A DNA stretch of 8,370 nucleotides, taken from positions 1 through 8,370 of the forward strand of contig JADZBY010000037.1 of the NCBI GenBank assembly GCA_020851855.1. Reading direction: 5' to 3'. The translations under genes and the position numbers were made by a program. The DNA is from Anaerolineae bacterium (lineage in GTDB: Bacteria; Chloroflexota; Anaerolineae; Aggregatilineales; UBA2796). Positions 1 to 6,658 of this stretch are shown one piece after another. Under the pieces are notes generated by a model, which saw only the letters and a list, made by a program, of their open reading frames with translations, was not told where the DNA came from and searched no databases. The stretch's first letter is position 1, and each line of letters starts with the position of its first letter.

Positions 1-4
1 TTCG

Positions 5-19
5 CCCGGCCCAACCGGG
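5..19 (-). repeat. Short hairpin just after the secreted protein gene
   Basis: CCCGG (5-9) and CCGGG (15-19) flank a 5-base loop, starting one base past the TAG stop on the minus strand. It could be the start of a terminator, but the window ends before any T-run could be seen. Confidence 0.25.
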
Positions 20-20
20 A

Positions 21-1514
21 CTAACCGCGCGTTCTGCCGCCTCTCGGACCACGCACGTTTCCGATCTGGGTGGTGATGCTCGACACCGTGAAACTACTCT
101 GCTCCACTCCCGGCGTATACGTACCGTCCGTGTACAATCCATCCCTGGCGGTCCCGTTCACCTCGCCATCAGAGTAGATGACGTAGGATTCGCCCTGGAC
201 CAGTTCCGGCGACGAGAAGGCAAGGGATTGAAACGTCTTGGTCGGGGCGAACGTCAGAACATCGTCGCCGTCACTGCTCTGGATGTGAACCAGCGTCCCC
301 GCATCCAGCGCGGCGTCGAAGTTGACCAGGAGTGAGGGCTGGCTGGATGTCTGGCCGGGCGCGGCAGGCATCCCGGCGCTGCCCACTGCCACCAGCAATC
401 CGCCACTGATAGTGAAGGTCCCGTCATAGTCCAGCGCGCCGTTGCCCGTCTCCGTCGGTCCATTGACGATGACAACGCCGTCGTTCATCTCAACCGACCC
501 ATTCGAGTCGATGCCGTCACCGGCGGCATCCACAACTGTGTAACCGCCATTGATGCGGAGCAGGTACAGGGATGGATTGGGAATATCGTCCGGCTCGGAG
601 ATGTTGATCCCATCGTCGGTAGCCGTGATCCGGATCGTTCCATCGTTGATGGTGATGAAACCGGCTTCCAGCCCTTCATCGCTGGTCAGGACCGTGATCT
701 CGCCATCGTTGATTTCCATGTTGTACGAGGCATGGACGGCCTTGCCGACTGCCGAGATGGTCAGTGCGCCGCTGTTCATCACGAGGTCTTTTTCTGACCT
801 CACGCCGTCGTCAGCAGCGTCAATGGTGATGCTGGCCCCGGCAAGGACGATCTGTTCCTCGGCTTTCACACCCTTGCCAGACAGTTCCTCGCTCAAACTG
901 CTGCCGCTGCCGCTGCCGCCGCCGGCTGTCAGGTTAAACTCGCCGCCGGTAACGGTCAGGACCGTTCCCACCTGCACGGCATCGTCGCCCGCATTGACCG
1001 TGATGATGGGCGCGCCGCTGAACGCCAGCGCGCCGGCGCTGGCAATACCGTCATTGGCGGTGGCCGTAACGACCAGGCTGCCGCCGCCGTCAATCGCCAG
1101 ACTGGAAGCGCTGAGGATAGCGGCTGCTCCTTCGGCATAGGGCGCAGTGGTGGTGATGACGTTCTGTGTGCCTTGCGGAAGGACCACGACCGCCGATTCG
1201 GCGTTCTGGACCGAAATCGGCGCGCTGCCGGCGCTGCTGATCTCAACGCCATCGAGAATCAGGCTGACCAGGCCCGCATCGGTCGTATCAACGACAATCT
1301 GCCCGTCTGGCAACGCGCCGCTCAGGCGGTAACTGCCGGCAGCGCTGATGGTGACCACGCCGTTGGCGGCAGTTGCGCCCTCACCGTCTACACCGATCCC
1401 GTCCGCGCTCAATGTGATGAGCGTCTCCGTGTCGGATTGGGCGCTCGCGCTGCCGATCCCGCCCGTCACCAGGAAGAGGGCGACGAGGACGCTCACGAGG
1501 GATTTACGTTTCAT
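21..1514 (-). CDS. Secreted carbohydrate-binding beta-helix protein, Cthe_2159 (DUF4353) type
   Basis: This 497-residue protein is predicted to be exported and to bind polysaccharide outside the cell. Residues 1-25 form a signal peptide: MKRK, a hydrophobic core, and an ASA cleavage site before QSDTE. There is no lipobox cysteine. From about residue 140 to 370 short strands repeat with Asp-Gly turns: NDGIAS (154-159), GDDAV (176-180), SGKGVKA (212-218), ADDGV (234-238), SDEGLEA (278-284), TDDGINI (299-305) and GDGIDS (332-337). This pattern fits the right-handed beta-helix of the Cthe_2159 family, whose founding member binds cellulose and pectin-like polymers and calcium. A Gly/Ser linker (198-207) interrupts the helix. 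The C-terminal part (about 393-480) is the family's usual end domain, followed by an Arg/Gly tail. ATG 1514 is preferred over ATG 1544 because it begins the signal peptide and has AAAGGTG just upstream. Family assignment comes from recalled motifs; the ligand is inferred. No catalytic residues are recognised. Confidence 0.85.
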   Translation of the reverse strand: MKRKSLVSVLVALFLVTGGIGSASAQSDTETLITLSADGIGVDGEGATAANGVVTISAAGSYRLSGALPDGQIVVDTTDAGLVSLILDGVEISSAGSAPISVQNAESAVVVLPQGTQNVITTTAPYAEGAAAILSASSLAIDGGGSLVVTATANDGIASAGALAFSGAPIITVNAGDDAVQVGTVLTVTGGEFNLTAGGGSGSGSSLSEELSGKGVKAEEQIVLAGASITIDAADDGVRSEKDLVMNSGALTISAVGKAVHASYNMEINDGEITVLTSDEGLEAGFITINDGTIRITATDDGINISEPDDIPNPSLYLLRINGGYTVVDAAGDGIDSNGSVEMNDGVVIVNGPTETGNGALDYDGTFTISGGLLVAVGSAGMPAAPGQTSSQPSLLVNFDAALDAGTLVHIQSSDGDDVLTFAPTKTFQSLAFSSPELVQGESYVIYSDGEVNGTARDGLYTDGTYTPGVEQSSFTVSSITTQIGNVRGPRGGRTRG

Positions 1515-1518
1515 GCTG

Positions 1519-1525
1519 CACCTTT
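1519..1525 (-). promoter_or_regulatory. Ribosome binding site deciding the start at 1514
   Basis: Read on the minus strand, AAAGGTG lies four bases before ATG 1514. It supports this start over the in-frame ATGs at 1538 and 1544, which would add residues ahead of a complete signal peptide. Confidence 0.6.
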
Positions 1526-1535
1526 CTGAATGCCA

Positions 1536-1545
1536 CATGTACATG
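1536..1545. promoter_or_regulatory. Perfect palindrome CATGTACATG, possible operator
   Basis: CATGTACATG equals its own reverse complement. It is flanked by GCCA and TGGC (1532-1550, off by one base), giving a longer imperfect dyad. It lies 21 bases upstream of the start of the secreted protein gene, so it would fall in the 5' untranslated region or core promoter. A dimeric regulator could bind it; this is inferred from symmetry and position only. Confidence 0.25.
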
Positions 1546-1619
1546 CTGGCGCTCCCGCCGAAACACGGTTGTTGGGTGGTGCGCCGTTCGACGTGATGAG
1601 CATACGCGCCAGATGTTCA

Positions 1620-1636
1620 GAATACGTGTGGTATTC
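1620..1636. promoter_or_regulatory. Inverted repeat GAATAC-N5-GTATTC, candidate operator
   Basis: GAATAC (1620-1625) and GTATTC (1631-1636) are perfect 6-base inverted arms around a 5-base spacer. The overall size suits a dimeric DNA-binding protein. The site is about 105 bases upstream of the secreted protein start and about 185 bases upstream of the regulator start, so it could serve either gene. No regulator can be named. Confidence 0.3.
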
Positions 1637-1808
1637 ATTCAGATTGGCTACAGCCCGCAAAACCGCCTCAGTGGGCCGGTGAACGCTGGGGCGTTGTGAG
1701 ATAGCTATTGGATCGGGGTGTGCGCGTTGCGATGCGTTCGCGCGGCGGGCAGCAAGAAAGCGCCCGGTCAGGACAAGGCGCTTTCCCCACGGGTGGCGAG
1801 AAGGGAAC

Positions 1809-1814
1809 TATAAT
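1809..1814 (+). promoter_or_regulatory. Consensus -10 box TATAAT for a probably leaderless mRNA
   Basis: TATAAT is followed by seven bases and then ATG 1822, so a normally placed transcription start would fall on or next to the A of the start codon. No Shine-Dalgarno sequence lies at a usable distance; the nearest purine run, AAGGG at 1801-1805, is 16 bases from the ATG. This matches the TANNNT-plus-start-codon layout known for leaderless genes in Deinococcus and other bacteria. No convincing -35 hexamer is visible. Confidence 0.5.
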
Positions 1815-1821
1815 AAACGTC

Positions 1822-4545
1822 ATGACTGCGCCAATCCTAGCCACGAAGCTGTACATCCCCTCGCCTCGGCCCCGGCTTGTCCCGCGCCCTCGCCTCTTCG
1901 AACGATTACATGAGGGCTTGCGCCACAAACTGACGCTCCTCTCCTGCCCGGCGGGCTTTGGTAAGACGACGCTCTTGACCGAATGGATCGTCGGCTGCAA
2001 ACGCCTCGAACCGGCGGTTGGCTTTGCCTGGTTGTCGCTGGACGAGGCGGATAGCGACGCCACACGCTTCCTGATTTACCTGGTTGCTGCCCTGCAAACA
2101 GTGGCGGCGGAGCTTGGAAGCCGGGTGCTGGCGGCGCTTCAGTCCGCACAGCCGCCGCCATTCGAGAGCGTCCTGACTGTCCTGCTCAATGAAATTGCGG
2201 CGCTGCCCCATCCGATTGTCCTGGTTCTTGATGACTACCATCTGGTGGATTCCGGAGCGGTGGATCAGGCGCTCAGCTTTCTGATCGAGCGCCTGCCAGC
2301 GCACATGCACCTGGTCATCGCGACCCGTGAGGACCCCCGGCTTCCCCTGGCTCGCTATCGCGCCCGAGATCAGTTGAGCGAACTGCGCGCCGCCGACCTG
2401 CGTTTTACTCCCTTCGAAGCCGCCGAATTTCTCAACCAGGTGATGGGATTGAAGCTCTCGGCGGAAGACGTTGCCGCCCTGGAAAGGCGCACCGAAGGCT
2501 GGATCGCGGGCCTGCAGCTGGCGGCGCTGGCGCTGCAAGGGGCGCTTTCGAGGCAGGGGCATCAGGATGCCGCTCGCCTCATCAAGTCCTTCACCGGCGC
2601 TCACCATTTTGTGCTGGATTATTTGCTCGAAGAAGTGCTGCACCGGCAGTCCGCAAGCATCCACAAATTCTTGCTGGGCACATCTATCCTTGATCGCCTG
2701 TGCGGCCCCCTTTGCGATGCCGTCTTGCGAACTCCTGACGCTTCCGGGCAAGAAACACTGGCCTACCTCGAACGCGCCAACCTGTTCCTTGTCCCCCTCG
2801 ACGACGAACGGCGCTGGTATCGTTATCACCACCTGTTTGCCGATCTGCTGCGGCAACGGTTGTACCAAAATCCTGTTTCGGTTGTCGACGCTGTGAGCGG
2901 CGGTGTGCCTGAGCTGCACAGTCGCGCCAGCGTGTGGTATGAAGAAAACGGCGATGAGGCCAACGCCTTCCGCCATGCCCTCGCCGCCGGGGATTTCGAG
3001 AGGGCGGCTGGTCTGGCGGAACGGACATGGCAGGCGATGGACGTGACGTTTCAGTCTTCCACCTGGCTCGGTTGGGTCAAGGCGCTGCCGAATGAAATGG
3101 TTCGCGCTCGGCCTGTGCTCAGCGTCGGCTATGCCTGGGCCTTGATGGACAGCGGCGACCTGGAAGCCAGCGAGGCCAGGTTACAGGATGCCGAACGGCA
3201 GATCAAGGGCTTGTCGGGCGGGATGGATAGTGCGGACGACACGCAGGTGCGTGCGTTGCCGGCGAAAATCGCGATTGCTCGCGCCTACAACGCCCAGGCC
3301 CAGGGCGATGCACCCGGCACAGTGAAGTACGCACAGATGGCGCTCAAACTCGCGCCTGAAGATGACTATCTTGGGCGCGCCCAGGCAACGGTCACGCTGG
3401 GGCTTGCCCGCTGGGCGAGCGGGGATCTGCAGGCCGTTCAACAGGCCATGCTCGATTGGGTGAACAGTATGCAGAAGGCGGGCAATATCTTCTTCGTGAT
3501 CCCCAGCCTCAACACCCTGGCGGAGATTATGAGCGCGCAAGGGCATCTTCGCGAGGCGGCAAGGACCTATCAACGGGCTTTGCAGCTTGCGTCATCGTAC
3601 GACGAATCGGCGCTGCCCTTGACGGCGACCGCTCACCTGGGCTTGGGCATGCTCTATCTTGAAATGGGCGACCGGGAAACTGCCGCACAGCACCTGGCAA
3701 AAAGCGGCGAACTTGGCGAGCAGACGGCTTTGGTTGACTGGCCCTACCGCTGGTGTCTGGCCCAAGCGCGCCTAAACGAGACTGAGGGGAACCTGGAAGG
3801 CGCTCTCGACCTGCTCGATGAGGCGCAACGCCTGTATGTCAGGACTCCCGTACCCGATATACGTCCCACACAGGCGTTGAAGGCGAGGGTGTACATCCGG
3901 CAAGGCCGGTTAGCCAACGCGCTGGCCTGGGTGCAGGAGCGGGGACTATCGGTTGAAGAGAACCTCAGCTATCTGCGCGAGTTTGAACACATCACGCTGG
4001 CCAGAATCCTCATCGCCCGGCGCACATACGACCAGGCAGCCGGGCTACTGGCCCGTCTCCTTGAGGCAGCAGAAGAAGGCGGCAGGCTGGGCAGCCGGAT
4101 CGAAATCCTGGCGCTGCAGGCGCTAGTCCACGAGGCGCAGGGCAATACGCGCCTGGCGCTGTCGTCGTTGGAGCGCGCCCTGGCCCTGGCCGAGCCGGAA
4201 GGGTATGTTCAGCTTTTCGTGGACGAAGGGCAAAGGGTGGCGCTGCTGCTGGAACGAGTGGCGACACAGGGCGTCGCACCGGAGTACGCCGGCAAACTGC
4301 GAGCAGCCTTCGGGAAAGCGGGCGGCGGGGCGTCGGCTGCACAGCTATTGAATGAGCCGCTGAGCGAACGCGAGCTTGAAGTGCTGAGACTGCTCGGAAC
4401 AGAACTGGATGGCCCGGAAATTGCCCGCAGCCTTATGGTGTCGCTGAATACCATGCGGACACATACCAAAAATATCTACACCAAGCTTGGGGTGAACAGT
4501 CGCCGCGCGGCAATTCGTCGCGCCCAGGAACTCGACTTGCTGTAA
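1822..4545 (+). CDS. LuxR-family MalT-like transcriptional activator (ATPase-TPR-HTH)
   Basis: This 907-residue cytoplasmic protein has the layout of the large signal-transduction ATPases typified by MalT. The opening ILATKLYIPSPRPRLVPRPR is the usual family start. A P-loop (PAGFGKTT, 43-50) and Walker B strand (LVLDDYH, 134-140) follow, with family motifs ATREDPRLPL (167-176), TEGWIAGLQLAALAL (224-238) and WYRYHHLFADLLR (332-344). Residues from about 400 to 840 are helical TPR-like repeats, the likely sensor and oligomerisation region. The C-terminal 60 residues are a LuxR helix-turn-helix beginning LSERELEVLRLL, with recognition-helix region SLNTMRTHTKNIYTKLGV. By family knowledge it should bind ATP and an inducer, oligomerise and activate transcription. 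The inducer is unknown; sugar sensing is only suggested by neighbours. ATG 1822 is chosen because the conserved N-terminus starts there; the in-frame TTG 1708 and ATG 1732 would add an unconserved extension. Confidence 0.9.
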   Translation: MTAPILATKLYIPSPRPRLVPRPRLFERLHEGLRHKLTLLSCPAGFGKTTLLTEWIVGCKRLEPAVGFAWLSLDEADSDATRFLIYLVAALQTVAAELGSRVLAALQSAQPPPFESVLTVLLNEIAALPHPIVLVLDDYHLVDSGAVDQALSFLIERLPAHMHLVIATREDPRLPLARYRARDQLSELRAADLRFTPFEAAEFLNQVMGLKLSAEDVAALERRTEGWIAGLQLAALALQGALSRQGHQDAARLIKSFTGAHHFVLDYLLEEVLHRQSASIHKFLLGTSILDRLCGPLCDAVLRTPDASGQETLAYLERANLFLVPLDDERRWYRYHHLFADLLRQRLYQNPVSVVDAVSGGVPELHSRASVWYEENGDEANAFRHALAAGDFERAAGLAERTWQAMDVTFQSSTWLGWVKALPNEMVRARPVLSVGYAWALMDSGDLEASEARLQDAERQIKGLSGGMDSADDTQVRALPAKIAIARAYNAQAQGDAPGTVKYAQMALKLAPEDDYLGRAQATVTLGLARWASGDLQAVQQAMLDWVNSMQKAGNIFFVIPSLNTLAEIMSAQGHLREAARTYQRALQLASSYDESALPLTATAHLGLGMLYLEMGDRETAAQHLAKSGELGEQTALVDWPYRWCLAQARLNETEGNLEGALDLLDEAQRLYVRTPVPDIRPTQALKARVYIRQGRLANALAWVQERGLSVEENLSYLREFEHITLARILIARRTYDQAAGLLARLLEAAEEGGRLGSRIEILALQALVHEAQGNTRLALSSLERALALAEPEGYVQLFVDEGQRVALLLERVATQGVAPEYAGKLRAAFGKAGGGASAAQLLNEPLSERELEVLRLLGTELDGPEIARSLMVSLNTMRTHTKNIYTKLGVNSRRAAIRRAQELDLL

Positions 4546-4597
4546 CAAACGCCTGCCCACCTCTTCGGCCATCGCAATACCACAACCTGGAAGGAAA

Positions 4598-4676
4598 ACC
4601 CCCTAACCCTGCCCTTCCCCCATGCAAAGGGGAAGGGAAAACCGGCTCCGTAAGCCCATCCCCCTTTATGGGGAGA
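4598..4676 (+). repeat. Dispersed hairpin repeat, copy A
   Basis: The first 60 bases (4598-4657) match the reverse complement of 6678-6736. The first 24 bases are identical; the rest differs by about four substitutions, one 1-base gap and one 2-base gap. Similarity continues more weakly to about 4676. Inside is a perfect 9-base stem, CCCTTCCCC (4612-4620) with GGGGAAGGG (4629-4637), around an 8-base loop. A second short stem, TCCCC with GGGGA (4659-4674), follows. This looks like a REP-like or miniature intergenic element rather than a gene. Confidence 0.75.
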
Positions 4677-4765
4677 TAATCCTGAATCTTCACCGAGTTC
4701 TGTCGCAGCTTTGCGGGCTGCCAGCCGGGACCCTGTGATCTCAGCGCCGCTTTCTCCTCAAAGAA

Positions 4766-4806
4766 TCACCACATCAATCACCAGGTATGGTGACGACGTC
4801 TCACCA
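4766..4806. promoter_or_regulatory. TCACCA cluster, candidate operator
   Basis: TCACCA occurs at 4766-4771, 4778-4783 and 4801-4806, and inverted as TGGTGA at 4788-4793. The middle pair forms a perfect dyad, TCACCA-GGTA-TGGTGA. Four copies of one hexamer in 41 bases, about 95 bases upstream of an operon start, suggest binding sites for a regulator. The protein is unknown. Confidence 0.35.
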
Positions 4807-4899
4807 CGCCATCCTGTATCCTTTGGCCGAATAGAAGAACGGATGTGACTGCGCGGCGATGCAGTGGTTTATCCGTCCAGCAACATCCACGAGGTCAAC

Positions 4900-5163
4900 A
4901 TGAACTATCCACACGCTGCCGGGGATGATGACCGGCCCAGATATTACGAAATCCGCCTCAAGGGCCATCTGACTGATGGGTGGACCGACTGGTTTGAGGG
5001 CATGACTATCACGTTGGAAGACGGCGGCGATACGCTGTTGACCGGCCCGGTCGTCGATCAGGCCGCCCTGTATGGGCTGCTCAAGAAGGTGCGCGATCTG
5101 GGTGCACCGTTGCTCTCGGTCAGGCAGACACGTCAGACCTCTGACGAAGAAGGAGCAGAGTGA
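4900..5163 (+). CDS. Small conserved protein of unknown function
   Basis: This 87-residue soluble protein has no signal peptide, membrane segment or metal-binding cluster. Its core contains YEIRLKGHL (16-24), WTDWFEG (28-34), TITLEDGGDTLL (36-47) and GPVVDQAALYGLLKKV (49-64), then an acidic tail. I recall similar short proteins in Chloroflexota and Actinobacteria annotated only as hypothetical, so it is probably a real conserved family; I know no function. The mixed strand-then-helix pattern suggests a compact alpha/beta fold. ATG 4900 is chosen because GAGG lies five bases upstream and the conserved core begins soon after; GTG 4864 would add 12 residues without such a site. Its TGA stop shares a base with the ATG of the next gene, so the two are translationally coupled and may act together. 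Confidence 0.75.
   Translation: MNYPHAAGDDDRPRYYEIRLKGHLTDGWTDWFEGMTITLEDGGDTLLTGPVVDQAALYGLLKKVRDLGAPLLSVRQTRQTSDEEGAE
5150..5155 (+). promoter_or_regulatory. Strong ribosome binding site AAGGAG for the reductase
   Basis: AAGGAG ends seven bases before ATG 5163, an ideal spacing. It lies inside the end of the upstream gene and decides for ATG 5163 over the adjacent GTG at 5160. Confidence 0.8.
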
Positions 5164-6146
5164 TGAAAGCGCTTGTCTATACCCAATACGGTCCGCCCGA
5201 TGTGCTTCACCTCGAAGAGGTGGCCAAGCCTACCCCTGCCGACGATGAGGCGCTGGTCAAAGTGTATGCGGCATCCGTCAACATGGCCGACGTGCACACG
5301 GTGAAAGCGGACCCCTTCATCAGTCGGCTGGCAGAAGGGCTTCTGAAGCCCAGGCACACCATACCTGGCGCGGATATCGCGGGGCGGATAGAGGCGGTTG
5401 GCAAGAGCGTCTCGCAGTTCCGGCCAGGTGATGAAGTCTACGGGGACCTATCGGGCTGTGGTTTCGGCGGTTTCGCCGACTATGTGGCGGTTCCGGAAAA
5501 GGCGCTTGCGCTGAAACCGGCCCGGCTCACGTTTGAGCAGGCGGCAGCCGCGCCGATGGCGGCAGTAACCGCGCTGCAAGGTCTTCGCGACCTGGGAAAA
5601 ATCCAGCCCGGCCACAAGGTTCTGATTCATGGGGCGTCCGGCGGTGTGGGGACCTTTGCGGTGCAAATCGCCAAGTCGTTTGGGGCGGAAGTCACCGCCG
5701 TGTGTAGCGCGGGCAAGATGGACATGGCCCGCTCGTTGGGTGCAGATCATGTCATCGATTACACAAAGCAGGACTTCACCCGGAATGGGCAGCGCTATGA
5801 CCTGATCCTGGCCGCCAACGGATTTCACCCGATTCGAGCTTACCGGCGCGTCTTAACCTCTCAGGGGATTTACGTTTGCGCCGGGGGGACCAATGCCCAG
5901 GTATTTCAGGCGCTGCTTCTGGGACCGCTGCTCTCTGCGTTCGGGAGCAAGAAATCGCTTTCTCTGTTGAGCAGGCCGAACCAGAAAGACCTGGCAACCG
6001 TGGCAGAGCTTCTTGAGACGGGCAAGGTCGTACCCGTTATCGATAGGTGTTACCCACTCCGTGAAGCGGTTGAAGCGTTCCGGTATGTTGACGAAGGGCA
6101 TGCCAGGGGAAAAGTCATCGTTTCGATAGCGCCTCGTGAGCAATGA
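5163..6146 (+). CDS. NAD(P)-dependent zinc-independent alcohol dehydrogenase / quinone oxidoreductase (MDR superfamily)
   Basis: This 327-residue cytoplasmic enzyme belongs to the medium-chain dehydrogenase/reductase superfamily, on the quinone-oxidoreductase side. The N-terminal GroES-like domain starts MKALVYTQYGPPDVLHLEEV and includes IPGADIAGRIEAVG (67-80) and RPGDEVYGD (87-95). The Rossmann domain carries the nucleotide motif GASGGVGTFAVQIAK (157-171), then LGADHVIDY (192-200). The C-terminus has the common GKVVPVIDRCYPL (287-299) and GHARGKVIV (312-320). The cysteines and histidines of zinc-dependent alcohol dehydrogenases are not in place, so NAD(P)H-dependent reduction of quinones or activated alkenes is more likely than alcohol oxidation. 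The substrate cannot be read from sequence. The length is normal for the family. The start overlaps the upstream stop (TGATG), and the next gene begins 23 bases after this stop, which supports an operon. Confidence 0.9.
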   Translation: MKALVYTQYGPPDVLHLEEVAKPTPADDEALVKVYAASVNMADVHTVKADPFISRLAEGLLKPRHTIPGADIAGRIEAVGKSVSQFRPGDEVYGDLSGCGFGGFADYVAVPEKALALKPARLTFEQAAAAPMAAVTALQGLRDLGKIQPGHKVLIHGASGGVGTFAVQIAKSFGAEVTAVCSAGKMDMARSLGADHVIDYTKQDFTRNGQRYDLILAANGFHPIRAYRRVLTSQGIYVCAGGTNAQVFQALLLGPLLSAFGSKKSLSLLSRPNQKDLATVAELLETGKVVPVIDRCYPLREAVEAFRYVDEGHARGKVIVSIAPREQ

Positions 6147-6169
6147 ACAGCCGTAGGAGATCATGAGCG

Positions 6170-6535
6170 ATGGACGGGATTCGGATCACGCTTTCCGCAC
6201 TGTGGGGAGCGCTGGTGTTGACGTATCTCTATGGAGATGTGCTGCGCATTTTCAGCGGCGATTTCGAAGCGGCTGAGGCCCTGGGTCGCCGGTTCACCCA
6301 GGGGATGTGGCTCGGGATAGCAATATTCATGACGATTCCGATTGCGATGGTTGTCCTGTCCCTGACGCTGGATTATGCTGTGGCTCGCTGGGCAAATATC
6401 ATCGCCGCGATACTGCTGTTTGCCTTCAACCTGTTTGGCTTGCCAACCTACCCTTCAGCTTATGACAAGTTCCTGATAGTTGTCGGGCTGGTGTGGAATG
6501 CGCTGACGGTGTGGTATGCCTGGGGGTGGGCCTAG
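6170..6535 (+). CDS. Four-helix membrane protein, DUF6326-like
   Basis: This 121-residue protein is predicted to sit in the cytoplasmic membrane. Hydrophobic stretches lie at about 5-22, 46-66, 73-91 and 100-120, giving four segments. Motifs I associate with DUF6326-type proteins are YLYGD (19-23), IPIAMVVLS (56-64), RWANII (73-78) and WYAW (115-118). The function is unknown; no catalytic or ligand residues are recognisable. The start at 6170 is preceded by AGGAG (6155-6159) at a slightly long 10-base spacing. The nearer ATG at 6163 is out of frame and soon stops. It is the last gene of the three-gene operon, so it may provide a membrane partner for the upstream reductase, although co-transcription is the only evidence. 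Confidence 0.8.
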   Translation: MDGIRITLSALWGALVLTYLYGDVLRIFSGDFEAAEALGRRFTQGMWLGIAIFMTIPIAMVVLSLTLDYAVARWANIIAAILLFAFNLFGLPTYPSAYDKFLIVVGLVWNALTVWYAWGWA

Positions 6536-6542
6536 CGGGAAC

Positions 6543-6609
6543 GGGCGGACGAGGCAGGCCACGTCCCTACACGAGATTCGTAGGGACAACGCCTGTGTTG
6601 TCCGCGCCC
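6543..6609. repeat. Compound foldback with overlapping stems
   Basis: GTCCCTAC (6563-6570) pairs perfectly with GTAGGGAC (6580-6587). GGACAAC (6584-6590) pairs perfectly with GTTGTCC (6597-6603). The stems share 6584-6587, so only one can form at a time. Outer arms GGGCGGAC (6543-6550) and GTCCGCGCCC (6600-6609) also pair imperfectly. Starting 8 bases after a stop codon, it may be an RNA 3'-end structure or a dispersed palindromic repeat. Confidence 0.55.
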
Positions 6610-6658
6610 TGGTACATCCACTTGGTGAGGCTTCAGGCGTGTTTCCCCCACCCCAGCC

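Larger units (their letters stand above)
1515..1821. other. Divergent intergenic control region
   Basis: These 307 bases separate the minus-strand secreted protein from the plus-strand LuxR-type regulator, so both promoters should lie here. The region contains a 10-base palindrome at 1536-1545, a 17-base inverted repeat at 1620-1636 and a TATAAT box at 1809-1814. For the minus-strand gene I see only weak -10-like words (TATTCT, TATGCT) without a good -35. The short open frames across it do not resemble a protein I know. Confidence 0.6.
4546..4899. other. Intergenic region with repeat A and TCACCA cluster
   Basis: This 354-base gap lies between the LuxR-type regulator and the three-gene operon. 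It holds a C/G-rich hairpin repeat (4598-4676) and a cluster of TCACCA words (4766-4806). The operon's promoter should be in the second half, but I find only a weak -10-like TATCCT (4817-4822) without a matching -35. No hairpin followed by a T-run is seen, so termination of the regulator gene is not explained. No gene is supported here. Confidence 0.6.

Noticed and set aside
550..1140. 196-codon open frame on the plus strand
   Set aside because: It is the antisense shadow of the beta-helix repeats; its Ser/Pro/Val repetition follows from the Asp-Gly repeats on the other strand.
1906..2976. 356-codon open frame on the minus strand
   Set aside because: It is antisense to the ATPase domain of the LuxR-type regulator and resembles no protein family.
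4612..4637. Intrinsic terminator for the regulator gene
   Set aside because: The stem is strong, but neither side has a T-run, and the same element recurs at 6678-6736 in inverted orientation, so it is better called a dispersed repeat.
5163..6146. Classical zinc-dependent alcohol dehydrogenase
   Set aside because: The catalytic and structural zinc ligand patterns are absent; the sequence follows the zinc-independent quinone-oxidoreductase branch.
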